Assembly (NCBI RefSeq): GCF_007655135.1
Contig: NC_045129.1
Span: forward strand, 20,868,274-20,932,273
DNA: 64,000 nt
Direction of reading: 5' to 3'
Source of the DNA: Punica granatum
Lineage: Eukaryota; Streptophyta; Magnoliopsida; Myrtales; Lythraceae
Part shown: piece by piece, positions 1 through 10,369 of the stretch
Layout of the letters: every line of letters starts with the position of its first letter
Numbering within the stretch: position 1 is the first letter of the stretch
Position numbers and translations under genes: made by a program
Notes under the pieces: generated by a model
What the model was told of the DNA's origin: nothing
Databases searched by the model: none
What the model saw: the letters and a program-made list of their open reading frames with translations, nothing else

Positions 1-169
1 TAGACCCGGGTAACTTGCCGGCCCTCGACCCTCGGGTCGTAAAATGGCAAGTGGCGACTCCTTCTCACGTGCGTCCGTCGCGCGTCCCCGGGAAGGTGGA
101 CACTCCCAAGCCGCGTTTGCTTAGGCGCGCGCATGCGTGCCCCGACGAGATGAAATTCGGGTGCGCACA
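1..169 (+). mobile_element. 3' end of a plus-strand LTR (probable 5' LTR of E2)
   Basis: This stretch matches the last part of the LTR at 28138-33106 (its bases 32938-33106) with about four substitutions by eye. It ends in the same GTGCGCACA, the CA terminus of the LTR. The four bases after it, ATGG, fit a one-base spacer followed by the start of a primer-binding site (TGG...), as expected after a 5' LTR; four bases are weak evidence. The simplest reading is that this is the 5' LTR of E2, whose body resumes at 21773 on the far side of E1. The start of the LTR lies outside the window. Confidence 0.75.
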
Positions 170-2029
170 ATGGATTATTAACCCAGGGGTGTTTTTGCAA
201 GCAAATGCCATATGCTAAACAATCAAACATGTGCCAACGTTTTAGCATTCGGCTTTGTTTTGAGAACTTGACAAAGAGAGTCAAATCTCAGGTGTGTGGA
301 TTGCTTTTACAATTGTTCTGTATTGTGACACTGAATCACCACTGAATTAACCAAACTCGTGTTTTGACTCTAGATTTGGAATCTAGAATTCCTCCTAACC
401 ATTATCTAGTGTTTGGTTAGGTCGAGTGAAAGGTTAATCGGCATTTCGCATGTTTTCTGACAGAGATAACCGTTCTAGTTACCCGAGTCTATGTTAGGAT
501 AACAGAAACTCATCAGTTAGATAAGAAAAAGGCTATACAGATGAACCTGCACCTGAACAGGTAGCCCATTCTTATCCCGTACTGTAGTGTTTCTGTCATG
601 CTAACCCTAAGGGTGTCGCTGAATTGTGAAAAGATGATTTTGCCCTTTATTTGAAAATTGTTTCAAAAAAGGGGAAAACATCGCAGTGCGGGCCACCTCG
701 GCCTGTAGCCGGTGTCAACCAAATCCCTTGATCATCCAGGGTTATGCAAGAACCCCGGAAAAGCCAAGGAACCGGTCAATCCGCCCGGAAGTGATCTAGA
801 AAGATCTTCTGTATCGTGACCTAAGCTACCTGGAATCAGGTAAAAACTCAAGTTGAGACACAGAAGCCCTTTTTAGACGTCCATGCTACATCGGACCGCG
901 CGTTTCGGGTTTTGAAATTGATAAGTTTGAAAAGGGCACTAATGTCCTTTGACGACTCGTCGACGCGAGTTATCAGTTAATGTCTAATTCGGGTAAACTT
1001 TATCAGTGTGAAGTGGGTTTAATCATGTGAGCGTCCCGATTAACCCGTTTGTGGAATTAATGCTTAAGGGTTATAGCCGAATGCATTAATTAGGAAAACG
1101 ATTCGTGATTCGACGACCAAAATGAATCCATAACGATCAAGGATAATTCAGTTGAATAACCGACAATATCCTTATAACCGAATGGATCTAAATGAATCCT
1201 CGATACATGAATCCATGTACGTTAATTTTAAAAGAGTCTTTACACGATACTTTAACATAGGAATCGTAAAGACATTGAAGTAAAAATTCACACCATCCGA
1301 TAAACGAATTAAACTTGAGATAAGGAACTCATTCTTGACCCAAGGAAGGCCAAGAAGCCCTCGGCTTCATCTTATGAAAGGTGGCCGAAGGTTCTCATGG
1401 CTCTATCCGAGTCACAAATGATTTCCTAATCGTGGTTTAATCATTTTTTCGCATGCTCAAACATCAACCGTGATAAATAACACTCCTTTTTAACAAAAGC
1501 CGGCGTTATCACGATTTGTTTAGCTCATTTAAACATACAAACATTCACAAACGTCTTAATTAAGTAAAGGATAAAATAACACCGGCTTCATGCATGCAAT
1601 AATGATAAAACAAACTCGGAAACTAACTTGAATAGGCTAAGGAGATCGATCTTAACCCGTAAAGAGCAATTTAAGTCTCGACCCTCTCATTTAGAGAGTT
1701 GGCCGAGAATTAGTTTGCCATAGTCGGGTCGGGATAGTCTTCTTTACGATGATCCAAGCCCTTTTCCGACATGGTAGCAAGTCATAAGATAGTGCACATG
1801 CATAATATGACATAAAATTGCATGAAAATTAAATCTTGCAAGTGAAACATGCATGAAACACCATAATACTCCATAGCCATGCAAAAATATAAAAAGCCCT
1901 AACTCCTCTAAGTCGAAAATGTTTTACCTAGCCTCGGAATACGAGGAAAGAGTCGGGGAAGTGTTTGAGAGTCAGGTGACTCGGTGGAACCCTTAAAAGG
2001 ATATTCGGGTGCAAGGGTGGACGTGCACG

Positions 2030-2758
2030 GGCGCGCTGGTGATGGGCGCGGACACGCTGGTGACGAGCGCTGATGGCGCTGGTGATGGGCGCGGGTGGCG
2101 CTGGTGACGGCGCGGACGCGCTGGTGACGGGCGCGGACGCGCTGGTGACGGGCGCGGGCGCGCTGGGTGACGGGCACGGACGCGCGGGTCACGAGCACGG
2201 GCGCTCTGGTGACTGGCGCGGGCGTGCTGGTGACGGGCACGGGCGCGCTGGGTGACGGGCACGGACGCGCTGGTAACGAGCACGGGCGCTGGTGACGGAC
2301 GCGGGCGTGCTAGTGACGGGCACGGGCGCGCTGGGTGACGAGCGCTGGTGGCTCTGGTGACGAGCGCTGGTGGCGCTGGTGACGGGCACGGACGCGCTGG
2401 TGACGGGCACGGACGCGCTGGGTGACGGACGCTGGGGTGCTCGGTGACGGACGCGGGTGGCGCTCAATGACGCTCGGTGACACTGGTGACGGACGCTGGT
2501 TGCGCTCGGTGACGCTGGTGACGGACGTTGGTGACGGACGTGGGTGGCGCTCAGCGACGCTCGGTGACGCTGGTGACGGACGCTGGGGTGCTCGGTAACA
2601 GACGCGGGTTGCGCTCGGTGACAGACGCTGGTGACGCTCGCGGGTTTCGCTCGGTGACGCTCGGTGACGGACGCAGGTTGCGCTCGGTGACGCTCGGTGA
2701 CGGACGCGGGTTGCGCTCGGTGACGCTCGGTGACGGACGCTGGTGACGCTGGTGACGC
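2030..2758. repeat. GC-rich minisatellite inside the E1 3' LTR
   Basis: Two adjoining arrays. About 2030-2440 repeats a unit of about 21 bases around GGTGACGGGCGCGGACGCGCT with many variants; about 2440-2758 repeats CGCTCGGTGACGGACG in units of about 16-33 bases. Stop codons are rare in the unit, so open frames arise on both strands without being genes. The matching array in the other LTR (19190-19838) is about 80 bases shorter. Confidence 0.92.
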
Positions 2759-3084
2759 GTCACTGTTTATCCGAGAGCTCCAACTTCACCCGAAACGACC
2801 AAAACGATGAGCAAACGACTCCAAACTAAAAAACTGGGTTCAGAAATGGAATCCTTGGGTTCGAAACATGTCGTCTATGAAGTTTGAAGAATTTTGGATA
2901 TAAGTCGGAATAGTGCCCGCTATGGATCCCGACCTAAACTCCAAAGATATTTGGCTTGGTTCTTGGTTTTCATGAAGTTCTTAGCTTGCTGCTGGTTCCT
3001 AAGAAGTTGAGAGCATTTTCTAGAGGGAGAAACTAGCAAGATCATGTGTGCTTCATGAGTCATTAGCTTAATGACAAGTAGGCA

Positions 3085-3092
3085 ATATATAT
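3085..3092 (-). promoter_or_regulatory. TATA-like site in the E1 3' LTR
   Basis: ATATATAT, about 1.6 kb downstream of the LTR start in the element's direction. It lies at the place where the related E6 LTR has a clearer CTATAAATGG. Prediction from position and sequence only. Confidence 0.4.
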
Positions 3093-4695
3093 GTGAAGCT
3101 AATGAGCAATTAAGCAAAACAAAGCACCATTAAGGGCCTCATTAGCAAAAGTCGGTTTCCCTAATGAAGATGAGGATGAATGTCCTCCATGTATCTTGAT
3201 GAGGAAGAGCCAAGAAGCATTAATGGAGGTGTAGTTAATGGTTTGAGTGTTGACTAGAAAGACCAAAGATATTTTGGGCTAGGTGAGGGCAAGAGAGAAA
3301 GGGGAAAAGGCCGAAAACTTTGGGGCAAAGGGCGGTTGCCCTTGGGCAGCCCGTGGGTCCCACGGCTTGTGAGGAGAAACCGGGAAAAGACTCGAGTCTC
3401 GATTGGTCGCGTATTCGAAGTTCGTGGTTCGAATTGAACGTCGAATTGTCGGTATACGCGTGAAAACGGAGTTAATGAGCCCGAGATTGACATTTTCCAT
3501 TGAGAAATGCCCCGGAAGCATATGAGGCTCGGAAGCCGGTTTTGCTCATTGCAGATGACCAGAGCGAAGTTGTCCGCTTCTGACAGCATATCTTGTGTCT
3601 GCATCTCACGTTGGTCATTTTGACATCAATTGTCAGTCAACGTGAACAATCATCCCTTAAGCCGGTAATGCTAACGTGGGGCCGGAGACGTCCTAGGAGG
3701 CCGAAACTGGATTTCTCAGGATGACTTCTGAGTTGCTTGGGCACTCCGGAGATTACTGTAATCTCTGTTTGTCAAGATCAGACTTCCAAGGACTTGAAGA
3801 GTGTATCTGAGACCTCTAAAGCGCTGTTCGGGAGGTCTAGATGAGTTGTGTGATTTATTCCGACGATTCCACATTGAGCCTTGAGAAGGCTAACATTGTG
3901 TAACGTAAGCATTCGGCGTCAAGTTTCCCTAAAGTGGACCTCCGGACATGGATTTCCGCTGAAAATGGTCATTTCCGCTCCTCAGAGGTTACTCGGGAAA
4001 CTGTGAAGGGTTTTGCCGTCTGTTTTGCCCCATTGTGAATGTTTGCTAGAGTTTTCTGGGCAATGCGGTATGTACTTCATTTGCCGTAATTCCATCAGAC
4101 CATTCTCCGGCTATGCTCTTCTGAAGAGGGGTATGCTTGTTTTGCCGTTCGGAAGTCATTTGAGGCATCTGTGTGACTTCCAAGAGACAATCTGAAGCAT
4201 TGTTCATGCTCTGTGTGCTGATGGGGCATGGCCGCGTCTGATATTTGGCATTAACTTTTCTCCAGGAAACCGGCATTTTTGGACTTCCACTGAAAAGTTG
4301 TCTGTATACAGAAAATTGTTCTGTATAGAGCAGATGATTTGCAAAATGCCTTTGAAGACATTTTCCATCCTTTTGGCACTGATGTGGATTTTTGGAGTCC
4401 AATATTTACTATCTTCCGACGACCGAGCGAACTTTCGGAAAATAGTACCGTCCGTGTAATACACTGAAAATGCCGGTTTTGGACATTGTTGAGCTCTCTG
4501 GTCGCTCTGTTGCCTTTTGGTGATCCGTAGAGTCCTTCTGTCATGTCCATGGGCCATTTGCTCAATTTTGCCAACTTGAGGATGAATAGTGATTTCTCGC
4601 TCTGCCGAGCCGTTTTCTGTGTTCTGCTCAAGTCGTGGCTTGGATCATTGCTAATATCGTTGTTTGGAATGGTGAGCCAAAATGGGGTGCTGACA

Positions 4696-4711
4696 GCTTG
4701 CCCCTCTTTGA
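4696..4711 (-). promoter_or_regulatory. E1 polypurine tract (plus-strand primer)
   Basis: Read on the minus strand it is TCAAAGAGGGGCAAGC, abutting the 3' LTR start TGTCAGCACC. The same tract adjoins an LTR start at 28122-28137, 36887-36902 and 55685-55700. Such a tract resists RNase H and primes the second DNA strand. About 35 bases upstream are also conserved in all four elements. Confidence 0.9.
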
Positions 4712-4910
4712 CTACTTGCTCGAGTAGAGGATGCAATCAAAGATTTCAAAAGCACCCCAGTTTGATAGCAATGATCAAGGTGGAATTTCCTATATGGCCC
4801 TCTCCTTTTTGCTTTGGATATGTAGGATGTTGTACCTAATAAAAAGGGAATATGGTGAGATGCGCACAATAGACATGTAGAGTTCGGAACAAAGCTGAAA
4901 CAGACAATTA

Positions 4911-5068
4911 AAGTCGGGATTGACCCGACGGGGATTGACCTCAATGCAAGAAAAGTAGTCGGGACTGACCCGAAGGGGACTGACCCCGATGCAAGAAAAG
5001 TAGTCGGGACTGACCCGAAGGGGACTGACCCCGATGCAAGAAAAGTAGTCGGGACTGACCCGAAGGGG
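4911..5068. repeat. 45-bp tandem repeat, about 3.5 copies
   Basis: The unit runs AGTCGGGACTGACCCGAAGG, then GGACTGACCCCGATGCAAGA and AAAGT, with the first copy slightly diverged. It resembles the 30-bp repeat at the same place in E6 (55887-56150), sharing AGTCGGGAC and ACCCGAA. Confidence 0.92.
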
Positions 5069-5236
5069 TTTGCAATATGCACGGGGCGCATACCGAATGA
5101 ACTGCATAGTTCAAAGGCGCCTACCCGGTGGACCTGCGAGGTGCACGAGCGCTTGCTCGGCGGGTTTGCAATATGCACGGGGCGCATACCGAATGAACTG
5201 CATGGTTCAAAGGCGCCTACCCGGTGGACTTGCGAT
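5068..5236. repeat. 95-bp direct duplication
   Basis: A block starting GGTTTGCAATATGCACGGGG at 5068 recurs at about 5163, the second copy being cut short by the next array. A diverged version is in E6 at about 56149-56285, so the block is older than the two insertions. Confidence 0.88.
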
Positions 5237-5628
5237 GTGCACTGCGATCCTGAGAGGGTGCACGCTAATTAAAGTGCATTGCGGAAATAAATGTGCACTG
5301 CAATCCTGAGAGGGTGCACTCTAATTAAAGTGCATTGCGGAAATAAATGTGCACTGCAATCCTGAGAGGGTGCACGCTAATTAAAGTGCATTGCGGAAAT
5401 AAATGTGCACTACAATCCTGAGAGGGTGCACGCTAATTAAAGTGCATTGCGGAAATAAATGTGCACTGCAATCCTGAGAGGGTTCGCGCTAATTAAAGTG
5501 CATTGCGGAAATAAATGTGCACTGCAATCCTGAGAGGGTGCACGCTAATTAAAGTGCATTGCGGAAATAAATGTGCACTGCAATCCTGAGAGGGTGCACG
5601 CTAATTAAAGTGCATTGCGGAAATAAAT
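5237..5628. repeat. 56-bp tandem repeat, 7 copies
   Basis: Seven near-identical units, each starting GTGCACTGCAATCCTGAGAG and ending GCGGAAATAAAT, at a strict 56-base spacing. Copies differ by one or two bases, so the array is young. No relative of it is visible in the other elements of the window. Confidence 0.95.
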
Positions 5629-6288
5629 GTGCGCGAAGTAAACGCAAACACTGAGGAGTAGTGTGAGGTGTGGAAGGAATCATTGTGTTTCTTCCATTGT
5701 TGATTTCGTCCACGTCGCAATCGATGCTGTGGTAGGACGTTTCATTGCTTGCCAACTGATTGCGATGCCACTGAGTGCCTGGAGTGTTATCCTAAAGGTC
5801 TCTCTTCGGATTTAGACTGTAGTCTTTGGCATAAGACAGACATGCATTCGTCGAAGAGAAACTCTTTTCGGGGTTCAAATCCTGCTTCCTGCATCTAGAA
5901 TCAAAAGGGCTAATAGTGGTTGTCAATCCTACTCTATACCCATAATGAAGATGTATAAAGAAGTCTGAATAATAATGCTTTGGGGATTTGAACATGATGA
6001 CCATTTAAAGGGGTGGTCGTCTCCCGCTAAATTGTGACTCGACAAAAAGGCTTATATTTACGGAACGGGCATGACCCGTAGAATTTGCATTACGGAAAAC
6101 GGAGGGATTTTGGGATCCTCCACATCAAGGATACGACGATTCGACTGCGTGTCGAAACGTGTCTTGTGCTGTGAGAGTCAAAGAGAGTTTGCTTGCATCG
6201 TAGACTGCCAAACTACTACTTGTTGTCGCTTCACACTGAGTGTAGCTGTCATTTCATAGTCGAGCTGCCGAAGGCCCCTAACTTTTGC

Positions 6289-6561
6289 CTAGGTCGCAAG
6301 ATGCGCGACGACCTAGCGGGGTATTCTTTTAGATTCTTCTCTCATTTAGAGCTCACCTTTTGCTATGACCGTCCCACTTGGATCTGGTCATACCTCTCGG
6401 TTCCTCTAACTTTTGCCTAGAGCACCTTTCCGGGTTTTCACTCTAGCGAGGATTTCGTTTTGTACTCTCCTTTTGCCACGGTCCCCCTTTGGCGGGATTT
6501 TAAACCGTGCCCCTCATTCCCTAATTTTTGCCCAGGCCGCCTCAAAGAGGTTTTCAACCTA
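6289..6561 (-). other. Five-hairpin array downstream of E1 pol
   Basis: In the RNA sense (right to left), five hairpins follow one another, outer arms given as 5'/3': CTAGGTT/GGCCTGG with inner CCTC-TTT-GAGG (6561-6532 approx.), CACGGT/ACCGTG (6509-6477), CTAGAG/CTCTAG (6446-6417), TATGACC/GGTCATA (6392-6364) and CTAGGTCG/CGACCTAG (6316-6289). Each is followed by GCAAAA. The first three have AAAA between outer and inner stem. The same five occur in the same order in E2 and E6. Function unknown; a structured RNA signal is my inference. Confidence 0.82.
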
Positions 6562-6735
6562 GCGGGAGATTCATTATTTTTCTCTCAGGAAAAGTTCAGA
6601 GAAAGGGAAAGAGCAGAAGAGGGGAGTGTATTAGTAAGCAGAAATGAAAGTGCTGGGAAATTGTACATGCGAGGAAAGCTAAAAATGTAATGTGCATTTG
6701 AGAAAAACATCCACAGTGGAATGAGAGAAACACCA

Positions 6736-9700
6736 TCACGGATAGTATTTCTTAAGTGTATCAGCGTTAACCGGAAGAGCGTTCTCGTTCCCGTCCATAT
6801 CATTAAGAATGATTGCCCCCCCGTCAAAGACTTCTTTAACGATGAAGGGACCGTCGTATTTGTAAGCAAACTTGCCCTTGGAATCAGGGGCGATATGCAA
6901 TACTTTCCGCAGGACAAGGTCACTGGAGCTGAACTCGCGGGGACGAACTTTCTTGTTAAAAGCTCGGGCCATTCTTTGCTGATAGCACTGACCGTGGCAA
7001 AGTGCTGTTAGCCGCCTCTCATCAATGAGATTGAGCTGCTCGTAGCGTTGCTTCGCCCACTCTGCTTCCTTGAGCTTGGACTCGGCAAGGATCCTCATAG
7101 AGGGAATCTCTACTTCGATTGGAAGAACTGCTTCCATGCCGTAGACCAAAGAATATGGGGTTGATCCAGTGGACGAGCGGATAGAGGTCCGATACGCCAA
7201 GAGTGCGAACGGGAGCATCTCGTGCCAGTCTCTGTAATTAACTGTCATCTTTTCAATGATTTTCTTTATGTTCTTGTTTGCTGCCTCTACCGCGCCGTTC
7301 ATTTGTGGACGATACGGAGAGGAGTTGCGGTGTAGAATCTTGAACTGTGCACAGAGCTCGTCGATGAGCTTATTATTCAAATTCTTGGCGTTGTCTGTCA
7401 CAATTGTCGCATGGACCCCGTAACGTGCGATAATGTCGCGTCTGAGGAAGCGTGCCACGGTTTTTGCAGTGACCGATGCAAGGGTGATAGCTTCGATCCA
7501 TTTGGTGAAGTAATCGATAGCTACCAATATGTACAAGTGCCCATTGGATGCTTTGGGGTTAATAGGACCAATCACGTCCATGCCCCACATTGAAAAGGGC
7601 CACGGAGCAGCCATTGGATGCAGCTCGTTGGGTGGTGCTCTGCTCTGATTTGCGTAAACTTGACACAAGTAACAATGCCTGACATGTTTGACGCAGTCAG
7701 TCTCCATGGTGTGGACCAGAAATACCCAAGTCGCATGAGCTTCTTTGCTAGCATGAGCCCGTTCATGTGAGGTCCGCAATTTCCCTCGTGCACTTCTTCC
7801 ATGAGGCGTTGTGCCTCATTCTCATCAACACACCGAAGCAGTGTGGCATCGAATGAACGGCGGTAAAGGGTTTCACCACTCAGGAAGAAATTTGCTGCAA
7901 TGCGCCGAAGAGTCCTCCGGTCATGTCGATCGGTGAATGCTGGGAACTGACCCGTTTGTAGCAAGTGTTTAATGTCTGCGTACCACGGTTTGCCGTCGAC
8001 AGCGTCGATTACATCGCAATGGGCAGGACCCTGAGCAATCTCAAACTCGAGGGGCTCGATGAGATTCTCTTTTGTGATGCTAACCATGGAAGCGAGTGTT
8101 GCGAGTGCATCGGCGAACTGGTTCTTCATGCGCGGTGTGTATGTAAATGAGATGTCCTTGAAGTTTTCTGTCAAGTCTTCAAGGTACTCATGATATGGCA
8201 CCAGTTTCGGATCTTTCGTCTTCCACTGTTTGAGTGTCTGAAAGATTGTGAGCATGGAATCTCCAAACACTTCCAGCTCCTTGACTTTGAGGTCGATTGC
8301 CGCCTGCAAGCCGAGGATACATGCCTCATATTCGGCTATGTTGTTGGTGCAGGGGAAATCAATCTTCGCTGCAACAGGGAAATGATGCCCTTTTGGGGAT
8401 ATCAGCACTGCGCCAATACCTGACCCGGTGGAATTGACTGCACCATCGAAGTACATCTTCCATCTGGTTATTTCCTCCTCACCACTCATTTGGAGGATTT
8501 TTTCGTCTGGGAAGTCAGAGTCGATCGGTGTGTCATCGACAATCGGGAACTCTGCTAGATGATCTGCTATCGCTTGGCCCTTGACTGATGTGCGCGACAC
8601 ATATTCGATGTCGTACTCCGTCAGTTGGCAACGCCATTTTGCTATATTCCTCATGGAGGACGGAGTGCTAAGTAGATATTTCAAAGGATCTGTCTTCGAC
8701 AGCAGGCGAACAGTATGGTAGAGAGTGTATTACCGGAGCCTTCGCATGACCCACACAAGTGCGCAACACATTTTCTCTATCTCAGGGTAGTTGGACTCCC
8801 CTTCAGTGAACTTTTTGCTTAAATAATAAATTGCTCGCTCTGCGTGAGAGGATTCGTCCTTTTGCCCTAACATGCATCCGATAGATTGTCGGCGCACCGT
8901 CAGGTACAAAATGAGAGGACGATCAGGTGAAGGTGGAACTAACACCGGCGGCTGAATTAGATATGCCTTGATGGTATCAAAAGCTTTCTGACACTCATCA
9001 TCCCATCCGACCGCTGCATTTTTGCGAAGCAGACGGAAGAGTGGTTGGCACTTATCTGTCAAATTTGCAATGAAACGCGCGATGTAATTCAGCCGTCCTA
9101 AGAAGCTCCTCACTTCGCGCACTGTCGATGGAGGGGGCAATTCCATGATCGCTTTAACTTTGTCAGGGTCGACCTTGATGCCTTCCTCACTAACTATAAA
9201 CCCTAACAATTTCCCTGACTTGACACCAAATGTGCATTTTGCTGGGTTAAGTCGGAGTTTGTATTTCTTGAGGCGGTTGAACAATCGTTTGAGGTTAACC
9301 AAATGATCTTCTCCTTCTTTGGACTTCGCGATCATGTCGTCGACATAGACCTCGATCTCTTTATGCATCATGTCATGAAAGAGAGTGACCATTGCCCGTT
9401 GATAGGTTGCCCCGGCATTTTTGAGACCGAAAGGCATGACCTTGTAGTAAAATGTACCCCACATCGTGATGAATGCGGCCTTGACTTTGTCTTCTTCGGC
9501 CATTTGAATCTGATTGTATCCAGAGAAACCGTCCATGAAGGAGAATTGTGTGTGGCGCGCTGTATTGTCCACCAAGACATCGATGTGTGGCAGCGGAAAA
9601 TTATCCTTTGGGCTAGCCCTATTGAGATCTCGGTAGTCGATGCAGACTCTGACTTTCCCATTTTTCTTCTCCACTGGAACAATGTTTGCTACCCATTCAG

Positions 9701-10179
9701 AGTAATTGCATACCTCCAAGAATCCCGCGTTTACTTGCTTGATGACTTCTTCCTTAATGCATAAGAGAAGGTCAGCTCGTTGACGTCGCAAGTGTTGGCG
9801 TTTGGGTGGGAATCTTTCAGTATCGAGTGGGAGGAAATGCCTCATGATTGAGGGGTCTAGGCCTGGCATATCGGCGTAGGACCAAGCAAAGACCTCCTGA
9901 TACTCTGTCAAGTAGTCGATCATTCGGGCCCTCTGTGCAGGGTCGAGTCCCGTTCCGATTCTAAGGGTGCGTGGTTCTTCTGCATTGCCTATGTTGATGT
10001 CTTCGGTTGGCTCGACGGAAGTGAGTTGGTGGTTTTCGAGACGATGCAAACTCTCTTCTATCTCGGGCACGCGACCGTCCTCGTCAAGTCCTTCCCCGAA
10101 GTATATGGGTAGGGACTTTCCGAGATGTGTTTCGAGTGAATCCGAATCGTTATATCCGTGATTTGGATTCGATTGGAGC
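6736..10179 (-). pseudogene. pol: E1 pol: RT, RNase H, second RNase H, integrase (broken)
   Basis: Encodes the copying and insertion enzymes of E1. In order: a linker with IYFGEGLDEDG; reverse transcriptase with CIDYRDLN, FMDGFSGYNQ and the catalytic YVDD; a first RNase H ending near CQLTEYDIEYV; a second, archaeal-type RNase H starting KMYFDGAVNS; integrase zinc-binding region (HEGNCGPH); integrase core with the D of GMDVIGP, the D of VTDNAKN and the E of NGAVEAANK; and a C-terminal domain ending LKKYYP. There is no chromodomain. Two breaks: a stop at 8730-8732 where E6 has CAA, and a 2-base gain near 7710 that shifts the frame between the zinc-binding residues. By the intron model translation enters at 10179 from spliced RNA; an ATG at 10187 lies inside the predicted intron and is not conserved. 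Confidence 0.93.
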
Positions 10180-10369
10180 CTGGACATGAAAGTGAATTGT
10201 TTTAGAAATTAAAGGTGTTAGAAGCGAGTGCAAGAGAGAATTTAGGCACAGGAAATCAAAAAAACATGCAGGGATTCTATTAACAAGCCATAACAAAAAC
10301 CCTTCTTCTGTCATGTGGCTTATGGCATTGCCGACATGCAGGTAGCATTATGTATAAAGACCGTCTTAC
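10180..10369 (-). other. E1 predicted intron between gag-pro and pol
   Basis: 190 nt. The 5' splice site GT|GTAAGA contains the TAA stop of gag-pro, and the 3' site is TCATGTCCAG|GCTCC, with TTCTAAAAC as a possible branch point about 25 bases before. Removing it joins GAT GT to G CTC in frame, so gag-pro runs on into pol. The same sites and phase occur in E2, E5 and E6. Ogre elements are known to have a spliced intron between protease and RT. A hairpin at 10338-10312 lies inside. Confidence 0.85.

Larger units (their letters stand above)
174..4695 (-). repeat. E1 3' LTR, outer end truncated
   Basis: Direct repeat of 17332-21772. In the element's direction it starts TGTCAGCACC at 4695, right after the polypurine tract, and runs to 174, where it breaks off next to foreign LTR sequence. 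The missing part corresponds to 16373-17331 of the 5' LTR. The copy is 4522 bases against 4441 in the matching stretch of the other LTR; most of the difference is in the minisatellite at 2030-2758. Apart from that repeat, a TATA-like site near 3085 and one hairpin near 1340-1410, I see nothing with a function in it. Confidence 0.93.
4712..6288 (-). other. E1 3' untranslated region with tandem repeats
   Basis: Noncoding stretch between the hairpin array and the polypurine tract. It holds three repeat sets listed separately and about 600 bases of unique sequence (5630-6288). A box near 6105-6160, around a GGATCC flanked by GGAG and CTCC, is shared with E2 (about 26490-26530) and E6 (about 56770-56815). 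I see no gene. Confidence 0.8.

Noticed and set aside
1908..2763. Long open frames on both strands at 1908-2763 and 19066-19850, with repeats such as PVTSA and RHQR
   Set aside because: They are frames through a minisatellite whose unit lacks stops; frames overlap on both strands and length varies between the two LTR copies.
4251..5187. Minus-strand open frames of 160-180 codons at the start of the E1 LTR
   Set aside because: They lie in U3, cross the polypurine tract and repeats, and the frame is not kept in the E6 LTR.
5237..5628. Seven regularly spaced repeats that could suggest a CRISPR array
   Set aside because: The 56-bp units are contiguous without spacers, and the setting is a plant retrotransposon.
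4696..6735. An env-like gene between pol and the 3' LTR
   Set aside because: The stretch holds hairpins and tandem repeats; no long frame, signal peptide or membrane segment is shared between E1, E2 and E6.
6736..7100. A chromodomain at the integrase C-terminus
   Set aside because: The C-terminal domain ends LKKYYP without the aromatic pattern of a chromodomain, in E1, E2 and E6 alike.
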